Shown here in pieces: positions 1 through 5,227 of a stretch of 5,227 nt of DNA (its first letter is position 1; each line of letters opens with the position of its first letter). The DNA is from Flavobacteriaceae bacterium (GTDB lineage Bacteria; Bacteroidota; Bacteroidia; Flavobacteriales; Flavobacteriaceae): positions 1 through 5,227 of the forward strand of contig WFMU01000078.1 in assembly GCA_015488935.1 (NCBI GenBank), read 5' to 3'. Under the pieces are notes generated by a model that was not told the origin of the DNA, did no database searches, and saw only the letters and a program-made list of their open reading frames with translations. Position numbers and translations under genes: made by a program.

Positions 1-1075
1 GTTTTTTATGATTTAGAATTTTTGTAAGTTCCTTTTCAAAAACATCAAAATAGTTGTCAGTTTTTTTATTTTGAAGACTTAACGCAGTACTATCTGCAGA
101 AGCAATAATAGTTTCTATATTATTATGTGCATTTAAATTTTTAAGATAAGCCACACGATGTGCAATTGCTCCTTTTATAGATGTACCAGGTATTACAAAA
201 TATTCCTTCCATTCTGGTTTGTCATTCTTCCATTCTTTAATTACCATTTCTCTGTAGTTACAGGCATCAACATCACCATCGCCATAACCTGCACCAATAT
301 GTATCGCTTTGTTAGTTAAGGCAATTTTAGGTTGTTTTTTCCATAAACTACTATTTGTTATAACATCATTATTAAAATTAAAAGGTGTACTTCCTATAAA
401 ATTATCATTCAAATTTGTTGAGTGATTCAAATACGCCACCAAATCATCTTTTTTGTTTAAATTATAGATTCTTTCATGCAACGAAACTACTTCTATTTGT
501 CCATAACCATTCGTGGTACCACTCCCAATCATAAAATCGGTCGATTTAAAACTATTCAATATAAAGTTCCAATAGTTATCCGTTTCCGTATCATTGCCTT
601 GCATTTCTACTTCAAACATAAACCGTGCTCCTTTGTAAACAAATTCAGTATCAAACTTTCCTGTACCTGCCGTTACACCTTTATAATTAATCTTTACATG
701 TTCACGCTTAGGCAAACTTAAAAAATGCTTATAATAAGAACTTAATTCAGACTCCAATACCAATTGTTGCTGTACTTCACCATTCTCATCAACCAATAAT
801 GCATCACTTATTTCAAAACTAGACCCTTTAAAAGTTTCTTTTTCTTTATTTTTATAAACGGCATCTTCACCACCAAACAATTCTTTTTGTTTTGTGCTAC
901 CAAATTTTTTTTCGAATAAACTTTGCACAATACCTAATAAACCTGTACCTGGAATATATGGCAAAAAATTCCAATCTTTTGCAACAACAGCATCATTGTC
1001 TAAACTAGATTTTCCCGAACCAACCACCAATACACTCGTGGTTTCAATAACTATTTTTGCGATATATTTTTTCAT
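1..1075 (-). CDS. Tandem Cas7-like RAMP protein, partial (3' end outside window)
   Basis: Reading the minus strand from ATG at 1075 gives 358 uninterrupted codons to the window edge, so the C-terminus is missing. Two RAMP units are visible. The first has a G-rich start (VVGSGKSSLDNDAVVAKD, residues 17-34), then LPYIPGTGLLG (38-48), and ends in a glycine-rich loop (MIGSGTTNGYGQIEV, 182-196). The second begins near residue 250 with IHIGAGYGDGDVD (258-270) and FVIPGTSIKGAIAHRV (293-308), the classic Cas7 signature, and is cut off by the edge. Asp28 lies six residues before the KD Asp, matching the spacing around Asp29 in the neighbouring single Cas7, so it is a candidate RNA-cleaving residue. 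The start is supported by a 4-bp ATGA overlap with the upstream csx10-like stop. By family knowledge such fused Cas7 units form part of the guide-RNA-binding backbone of type III-D or III-E effectors. The RAMP assignment is strong; the exact subfamily and the total number of units cannot be seen. Confidence 0.85.
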   Translation of the reverse strand, partial: MKKYIAKIVIETTSVLVVGSGKSSLDNDAVVAKDWNFLPYIPGTGLLGIVQSLFEKKFGSTKQKELFGGEDAVYKNKEKETFKGSSFEISDALLVDENGEVQQQLVLESELSSYYKHFLSLPKREHVKINYKGVTAGTGKFDTEFVYKGARFMFEVEMQGNDTETDNYWNFILNSFKSTDFMIGSGTTNGYGQIEVVSLHERIYNLNKKDDLVAYLNHSTNLNDNFIGSTPFNFNNDVITNSSLWKKQPKIALTNKAIHIGAGYGDGDVDACNYREMVIKEWKNDKPEWKEYFVIPGTSIKGAIAHRVAYLKNLNAHNNIETIIASADSTALSLQNKKTDNYFDVFEKELTKILNHKK

Positions 1076-2592
1076 TCTTTTAATCTTTTAGGAAATTCAA
1101 TACTTAATAACAATAATTTTTCAATGTTTAAATCCGTAACCATAGTTTTTTTAATTTCTTTTCCTTTAGCGTCTTTCAGCTCAATTTCTAAAAATTCTAA
1201 TAACGCTTTTCGCTTATTACCAACCCATTTTTCTCCCATTCTGCCATGCAAAATATAACCACTTTTATTGGTATTAGTTTCGTCTTTTACATATTTAAAA
1301 ATTGAGTCATAAACACTTTTATTCGGATTTTCTGTCCGTTTAGCACGATAAACCAACGAACGTATTGCTCCCCACTGACTACTTGAAATTCCCTTATAAA
1401 GCTCTATATGTTTATTTATAAATTTACGTACCGAAGTATATATTTTTTGCTGTTCCTTTTCTTTTTTTAATCGCTCCTTAAAGACCAATACATACGTATT
1501 CTTATTGGTATCATCCGTCTCCTCTTCTTCAGATGGATTTTTTACATCATTCCAATCATAATAAGTAATAGACTCTTTTTTTATACTATCTAAAAAAGTG
1601 GCATTTACCATAACCTTACCATAACCTTCCGATAAATAAACCCCAATTCCTTTTTCAATATAAGAATTCTTTATTGTAGTTTTCTCATTACATTCTAATA
1701 CAAAAACAGAACCTTTTTTAATAATTAATCGATCGCCATCATGTGTTTTTCGCTTACCATTTCTAGTATGAAATTTATCAAAATACAATTGCGATTTTTT
1801 GTAATTTATAGTGGCATTTTCAAAACCTAAATCCAATGCTGTCGGACTCCATGTAAAAGCGCCAAAATCATTTATAAAAGCCAAATTACTTTTTGCATAT
1901 ATAGTAACAAAACTATTACCATCCTTTGCAAGATTTATAGGTGCAATTTCATCTACTTGTACAACACCTCCAATTTGCTCAAAATAAACAGCCCCAAATT
2001 CGGCAGTTTTAGATTTAGAAATATGCTTATTTCCTTTAAAAATAGGTAGCAAATTTTCTAAATACTCTTTTTTATATGCACTTACTTCAAAAATAAATGT
2101 TTGTCCTGCCTCTAAATACTCATACAAATACATTTTTCCACTTTCAGCACTTCGCTTTTTAGAATCGTATGCGGACTTTAAAACCACACCTTTTTGTGCA
2201 TTTATAATAGTAAACTGCCCATCTTTTTCAATAAAATAACCATTTCGCTCCTGTTTCATTTGGATATTCGTATCGTCTTTTAATTGGTGATAAAAATATA
2301 TACCTGTATCTAATTGTTCTCCTTTATTTTTATACCAAACTGCAGGTATTGGTTTAGATTTTTCATTATCAACCGACAAATATGCATTGCCAAATTGCAC
2401 ATTACCATTATGAAAATAATCTAATATTTCTGAATCATTACTTCCATTAGGACGATACAAACCACCAGCAGCCATTCCTAAAAAAATATTCCCTGGTATA
2501 TAATCCAAACAATTAAGATTTACCTCCGTTTTATCATTTCCAGAAATGATTAAAGGAGATTTTAAACTTATTTTAAATTTTATACAAAACAT
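1072..2592 (-). CDS. csx10: Csx10-like RAMP protein (Cas5 group, type III-D)
   Basis: This 506-residue protein has RAMP features. SPLIIS (12-17) and DYIPGNIFLGMAAGG (30-44) form the first RAMP strand and the IPG.xxxG loop, and VQFGNAY (65-71) follows. Two glycine-rich segments, KTAEFGAVYFEQIGG (195-209) and GVYLSEGYGKVMVN (317-330), look like RAMP G-loops and suggest two ferredoxin-like halves. An acidic linker (SEEEETDD, 354-361) leads to a charged helical tail with SSSQWGAIRSLV (403-414); an SQWG-LR motif is what I recall from Csx10 C-termini. By family analogy it is the Cas5-like subunit that holds the 5' end of the guide RNA. ATG at 2592 is chosen because it lies 1 bp after the upstream cas7 stop and starts just before the first RAMP strand; the same frame runs back to a TTG at 2613, giving a less likely 7-residue extension. 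It overlaps the next gene by 4 bp. RAMP membership is near certain; the Csx10 name is a motif-based judgement, and another large Cas5/Cas7 group protein is possible. Confidence 0.78.
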   Translation of the reverse strand: MFCIKFKISLKSPLIISGNDKTEVNLNCLDYIPGNIFLGMAAGGLYRPNGSNDSEILDYFHNGNVQFGNAYLSVDNEKSKPIPAVWYKNKGEQLDTGIYFYHQLKDDTNIQMKQERNGYFIEKDGQFTIINAQKGVVLKSAYDSKKRSAESGKMYLYEYLEAGQTFIFEVSAYKKEYLENLLPIFKGNKHISKSKTAEFGAVYFEQIGGVVQVDEIAPINLAKDGNSFVTIYAKSNLAFINDFGAFTWSPTALDLGFENATINYKKSQLYFDKFHTRNGKRKTHDGDRLIIKKGSVFVLECNEKTTIKNSYIEKGIGVYLSEGYGKVMVNATFLDSIKKESITYYDWNDVKNPSEEEETDDTNKNTYVLVFKERLKKEKEQQKIYTSVRKFINKHIELYKGISSSQWGAIRSLVYRAKRTENPNKSVYDSIFKYVKDETNTNKSGYILHGRMGEKWVGNKRKALLEFLEIELKDAKGKEIKKTMVTDLNIEKLLLLSIEFPKRLKE

Positions 2593-2593
2593 C

Positions 2594-3142
2594 TTATTCT
2601 TTTTTAATTTCAATTTGACATCTACCCAAACCTTTAAATCTTTTTTCTCCTAATTTCTTTAATGCTTTAAAACTGTTTTCCAACATCATATCATCACCAG
2701 TAAAATTAGCAATACTTCCTTCCAAAACTAACGGTACGGTTACTTCTGTGGTACGCAAAGAATGTTTTTTTGCTTGTTTATTAGTAACGATAGCAGTACT
2801 ACTTTTTTTATGAAACAATAAATGCGCATACGCTTCACTAATAGTAGGTGAAAGTGTAGCAGAACTAAAATTATTTTTCACTTCATCTTCATTAATATAT
2901 GCCTTGTCTTTTTCATAAAATACCGTTGTCATAAAAGCATCACTAACCAAATCTTTATCATAGGTATTAATAAAATTTGCAGCATCTTTAATAAGCCCTT
3001 TCATCGTTTTACCACCAATATAAGGTAGTCCATTTTTATCTTTTAAAACAGCATTGTCCACTTCTTTTGTTGAGCCACCTTTACCACCAGCATGCCAATA
3101 TGAGTTAAATTGTAATCGATATGTAATTTTTTTTGCTTCCAT
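2594..3142 (-). CDS. Single-domain Cas7/Csm3-like RAMP protein
   Basis: This 182-residue protein has a standard short Cas7 layout. The first strand and G-loop are LQFNSYWHAGGKGG (10-23), followed by VDNAVLKDKNGLPYIGGKTM (28-47) and then KG, matching the D..V..D..G.PYIPG.S.KG pattern of Csm3-type backbone subunits. A central TAIVTNKQAKKHSLRTTEVT (116-135) resembles the thumb region of Cas7 proteins, and the C-terminus carries the glycine-rich loop KRFKGLGRCQIEI (167-179). Asp29 sits where Csm3 has its catalytic aspartate, so cleavage of bound target RNA is plausible but unproven. At 182 residues it is on the short side for Cas7. It starts 3 bp after the cas10-like stop and ends 1 bp before the csx10-like ATG, so it is the second gene of the operon and probably translated by re-initiation. 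In a complex it would polymerise along, or cap, the guide RNA together with the tandem Cas7 protein. Confidence 0.85.
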   Translation of the reverse strand: MEAKKITYRLQFNSYWHAGGKGGSTKEVDNAVLKDKNGLPYIGGKTMKGLIKDAANFINTYDKDLVSDAFMTTVFYEKDKAYINEDEVKNNFSSATLSPTISEAYAHLLFHKKSSTAIVTNKQAKKHSLRTTEVTVPLVLEGSIANFTGDDMMLENSFKALKKLGEKRFKGLGRCQIEIKKE

Positions 3143-3145
3143 AGT

Positions 3146-4594
3146 TTAATTATCCGTGGTTAATGAATCCAATGTAATAATATCATAAATGTTTTTGTTA
3201 TCCTTTAATTTTTCGCTACCAATACCTATCTCTTTAAGACTATCTATACCGTTAATTTCTTTAATCCGTTCCCACCTAAAAGCTGCTTTATCTTTATCTT
3301 GACACATAACAGTTAATAACTCCCTAATAGCTCCAGTAGATACCTTATCTCCATTTAAAGCATTAACATATTTCAATAATCTAGTAACTTCTTCTATTGT
3401 ATAAGGTTTTTTGTTAAATTCATAACCATTCGGACTATATTCGTAGTTTACAATAGTATTAAAATCCGCCACAAAAGAATCTTGCACTTTATAAAATTTT
3501 AAACAAGAATGCGCTCTATTAGAAAACTTTTTCGCATAACTACAAATACTTTCTGCTAAAGTTACACCATAATGAAAAGGGTATTTTTCTTTTATAAAAA
3601 CAATTCCTGCTGTTGCAGTAAGCCCTTCATCTAAAGTAGTAATCTGAAGCGATTTAAAATTCTCTTTCGTAGCATTCTCAAAAGCCTTTAAATAAGTATT
3701 GGTAAAGGCAACAGCCAAATCAGATCGTATAATTAATGTAATATCATCGCCACCTAAAATCACAGGTCGTAATGGTGCAATATCTTGCCCTTCAACATTC
3801 GTTTTCCTTTCAAAATTTTGTTCTTTAACAATCACAGTATCAAAAGCTTTAGCAAAAGCTTGCTTGGTAGAATCTTCAATCAAACGAGATAACTCTTTTA
3901 AAACAGTAGTTTTCTCAGTAATAGTTTGATCTATAATTATTTTTTGAATAGTCGCACCTAATTTATTACCATCTGCATGAATAATGGCAACATAATTTTT
4001 GTTTTTATCATTTGTAATTTCCGAAATCTCTATAGGAAAAGACCAGTTATCATTACTATTAATTTTATCAAGCAACAAATTTGCTCCTTTTTTTGCTAAT
4101 TTTAAAACGGTCGTTAAATCTTGGTATTCCGTTTCTTTGGCATGCTTTTTAATTATAGAAACAGGTTCTCCAGTACGCCGCTCAACCCTACCAGACATTA
4201 AAACTTGCGAAAACGAATTTATGGGCTTATTTCTATTGGCTTTTAATTGTTTTTCCAATGCTTTAAAATGTGTACTTGTCGTTTCTTCCGTATCACCAAC
4301 TGCTACAATTGCCTGACTAAAACTAATATTTCCAGCCAAAGCAATAATTCGCTCAGGCATCTGTTGATACACTTTTTCTGCATTCTCAAAACCCCTAAAT
4401 AGATACCTAATATTACCTGCAGCAGCCAATAATTCATCCGCTTCAATATAAGAATCTTCTCCCAAAATTTCTACTAATAATTTAGTACAAATAAATTCAA
4501 TAATCTCACTAGCACCAATAATTTCTTTTAATTTATTAGTGTTAAAAATGTAAGATTGAATTCCTTGAATACGTAAACCATATAAATACCTCAT
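3146..4594 (-). CDS. cas10: Compact Cas10-like protein, HD-less, intact GGDD palm
   Basis: At 482 residues this is much shorter than ordinary Cas10/Cmr2/Csm1 proteins. It begins with the first palm-like domain: YGLRIQGIQSYIFNTNKLKE (5-24) followed by IIGAS matches the family pattern 'VQ.FI..(T/R).L..GS'. No N-terminal HD nuclease domain precedes it. The second palm carries YVAIIHADGNKLG (201-213), with Asp208 as candidate metal ligand, and PVILGGDDITLIIRSD (277-292), with the GGDD nucleotide-cyclase motif at 281-284 (bases 3743-3754). Both metal-binding sites therefore look intact, which predicts cyclic oligoadenylate or a related signal made on target binding. No CxxC zinc ribbon lies between the palms; the only cysteines are at 36, 351, 364 and 431. 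The C-terminus (about 398-465) looks helical, as in the Cas10 D4 domain. ATG at 4594 is the natural start, since the palm begins within five residues. It is the first gene of the four-gene cluster. HD-less Cas10 with Csx10 is the known arrangement of type III-D. Confidence 0.92.
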   Translation of the reverse strand: MRYLYGLRIQGIQSYIFNTNKLKEIIGASEIIEFICTKLLVEILGEDSYIEADELLAAAGNIRYLFRGFENAEKVYQQMPERIIALAGNISFSQAIVAVGDTEETTSTHFKALEKQLKANRNKPINSFSQVLMSGRVERRTGEPVSIIKKHAKETEYQDLTTVLKLAKKGANLLLDKINSNDNWSFPIEISEITNDKNKNYVAIIHADGNKLGATIQKIIIDQTITEKTTVLKELSRLIEDSTKQAFAKAFDTVIVKEQNFERKTNVEGQDIAPLRPVILGGDDITLIIRSDLAVAFTNTYLKAFENATKENFKSLQITTLDEGLTATAGIVFIKEKYPFHYGVTLAESICSYAKKFSNRAHSCLKFYKVQDSFVADFNTIVNYEYSPNGYEFNKKPYTIEEVTRLLKYVNALNGDKVSTGAIRELLTVMCQDKDKAAFRWERIKEINGIDSLKEIGIGSEKLKDNKNIYDIITLDSLTTDN

Positions 4595-4646
4595 AATACT
4601 ATTCTTTTTTAATATAATTTAATACCTGCTATTAACATAATAACAA

Positions 4647-4678
4647 CAGATATACAAGTACAATTTTAGTTAAAGAAA
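4647..4678 (-). promoter_or_regulatory. Weak Bacteroidota-type promoter candidate for the cas10-like operon
   Basis: On the minus strand, TATATCTG (4654 to 4647) has one mismatch to the Bacteroidota -7 element TAnnTTTG. It is preceded after 20 bp by TTTC (4678 to 4675), one mismatch from the -33 element TTTG. It would start transcription roughly 45 bp before the cas10-like ATG. In DNA this A+T-rich such matches arise by chance, so this is only a candidate. Confidence 0.22.
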
Positions 4679-4823
4679 CCTATTAAAAAACAGCAATACA
4701 AAAGCTTGGAAAACTAAGAATTTTACAATATTTCACTAGCAAACAACAAATAATGTGTTTTTTTTAGACAGTCCCTTAAACGTCAACAAGGTATAACAAA
4801 TATTTCAGTAATGAAGAAATTAG

Positions 4824-4856
4824 AAAAAAAAACTTATAAAAATCATCATAAATAAG
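4824..4856 (-). terminator. Weak terminator-like hairpin after the small basic gene
   Basis: Read on the minus strand, CTTAT (4856-4852) and ATAAG (4837-4833) can pair around a 14-base loop, followed at once by nine T (4832-4824). It sits about 43 bp past the stop of the small basic gene, where a terminator would be expected. The stem is only 5 bp and almost all A-T, so it would be unstable; the T-run is the better half of the evidence. Confidence 0.22.
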
Positions 4857-4898
4857 GAGTTAATTAAAAAACATAGTATCATTTCTGCTAATTAATAA

Positions 4899-5039
4899 TT
4901 AATCGTTGGGTTTATGACGATGTGGTTTTAAAGAAGGATACTTTTTTTTCTTATCTGGAGTAACTCTCCTTCTTCTATCACGACTTCCATCCTCTTTTTT
5001 TGGTTTTGGACCAGGCTTTATAGCTTCAATTTTTACCAT
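4899..5039 (-). CDS. Small, highly basic hypothetical protein (46 aa)
   Basis: An open frame from ATG at 5039 to TAA at 4899-4901 encodes 46 residues with 17 Lys/Arg, two His, only six acidic residues and seven prolines. It contains an RDRRRR run (20-25) and a KKKK run (30-33), with PGPKPKK at 9-15, and has no membrane segment or signal peptide. I do not recognise the family. The composition suggests a disordered, nucleic-acid-binding or ribosome-associated peptide, which is inference only. An A-rich stretch precedes the ATG, as for other genes here. It lies on the same strand as the cas10-like gene but 304 bp upstream of it, so it is probably a separate transcription unit. The absence of stops over 46 codons in such A+T-rich DNA, together with the skewed composition, favours a real gene, but a chance frame cannot be excluded. 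Confidence 0.6.
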   Translation of the reverse strand: MVKIEAIKPGPKPKKEDGSRDRRRRVTPDKKKKYPSLKPHRHKPND

Positions 5040-5149
5040 AATATTTGCTTTTTAAATTTTTAATTCTACAATACAGAGAAAAAATGCAAAAAGACAGTAA
5101 AGATAAATTGCTAAAACACCACCATCTATTAACTACTCCATATCATTTT

Positions 5150-5157
5150 CAAAGATA
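5150..5157 (-). promoter_or_regulatory. Candidate -7 element for the small basic gene
   Basis: On the minus strand, TATCTTTG is a perfect match to the Bacteroidota -7 consensus TAnnTTTG. It lies about 110 bp before the ATG at 5039, so the leader would be long. No good -33 TTTG is present at the expected distance, where the sequence is only T-rich. The match is suggestive of both the lineage and a promoter, but weak without the second box. Confidence 0.3.
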
Positions 5158-5227
5158 AACAACAATACAGTATAAAAATTACGGAAAACCATAACCACGC
5201 TCACAAATCAACAAACAACACTTTACA

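Larger units (their letters stand above)
4595..4898. other. Intergenic region upstream of the cas10-like operon
   Basis: This 304-bp gene-free stretch is A+T-rich and holds no convincing open frame on either strand. I see no direct repeats of CRISPR type, no tRNA and no strong hairpin. It must carry the promoter of the four-gene operon. Weak signals within it are a promoter-like pair near 4647-4678, a poor terminator-like hairpin at 4824-4856 and an insertion-sequence-end-like string at 4758-4775. Each is described separately. Confidence 0.7.

Noticed and set aside
476..721. Plus-strand open frame of 81 codons
   Set aside because: It lies wholly antisense to the tandem Cas7 protein, whose RAMP motifs are clear; the translation has no recognisable features.
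894..1091. Plus-strand open frame of 65 codons with a hydrophobic tail
   Set aside because: It is antisense to the start of the tandem Cas7 protein and spans the ATGA junction; the hydrophobic tail is the complement of Lys/Asn/Ile-rich codons.
2597..2605. AAAAAAG as a classic -1 slippery heptamer in cas7
   Set aside because: In the cas7 frame the codons are AAA AAA GAA, which is the wrong phase for A AAA AAG slippage; moreover reaching csx10 needs +1, not -1.
2593..2613. TTG start at 2613 for the Csx10-like protein
   Set aside because: It would overlap cas7 by 20 bp and add a lysine-rich heptapeptide before the first RAMP strand; ATG at 2592 sits 1 bp after the cas7 stop and fits the family start better.
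3699..4316. Two plus-strand open frames (3699-3929 and 3999-4316)
   Set aside because: Both lie antisense to the conserved palm regions of the Cas10-like protein and show no domain of their own.
4811..4855. Plus-strand 14-residue frame in the intergenic region
   Set aside because: It is too short and lysine/asparagine-rich, as expected by chance in this A+T-rich DNA.
5084..5158. Plus-strand 24-residue frame near the right edge
   Set aside because: It overlaps the presumed leader of the small basic gene, has no recognisable features, and is within chance length.
4595..5227. Possible CRISPR array or repeat cluster upstream of the Cas10-like gene
   Set aside because: Scanning by eye found no repeat of about 25-40 bp recurring at regular spacing on either strand; only short A/T-rich similarities occur.

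Overview
The window is A+T-rich. Its minus-strand genes are packed almost end to end, start codons are preceded by A-rich stretches rather than a clear Shine-Dalgarno sequence, and one TAnnTTTG-type promoter candidate is visible. Together these suggest a Bacteroidota organism, probably flavobacterial; this is inferred from style, as no taxonomic marker gene is present.

All convincing genes read right to left. At the right end (4899-5039) is a 46-residue, very basic, proline-rich protein of unknown function. A 304-bp gene-free stretch follows. Then come four tightly coupled genes: a compact Cas10-like protein with an intact GGDD motif and no HD nuclease domain (3146-4594); a single-domain Cas7/Csm3-like RAMP protein (2594-3142); a Csx10-like, Cas5-group RAMP protein (1072-2592); and a protein with at least two Cas7-like RAMP units that runs off the left edge (1-1075). 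Junctions are 3 bp, 1 bp and a 4-bp ATGA overlap, as expected for one translationally coupled operon.

The set resembles a type III-D CRISPR effector complex: HD-less Cas10 plus Csx10 plus single and tandem Cas7-type backbone subunits. By family analogy, the Cas7 units would line a guide RNA and cut target RNA opposite their loop aspartates, Csx10 would hold the 5' end of the guide, and Cas10 would make a cyclic-oligonucleotide signal when target RNA binds. The window has no CRISPR array, no cas1/cas2, no cas6, no recognisable Cas11 small subunit and no CARF-type effector. The complex must use a distant array, have these parts beyond the left edge, or work in a non-canonical way. That open question, the compact Cas10 and the tandem Cas7 protein are the most interesting points.
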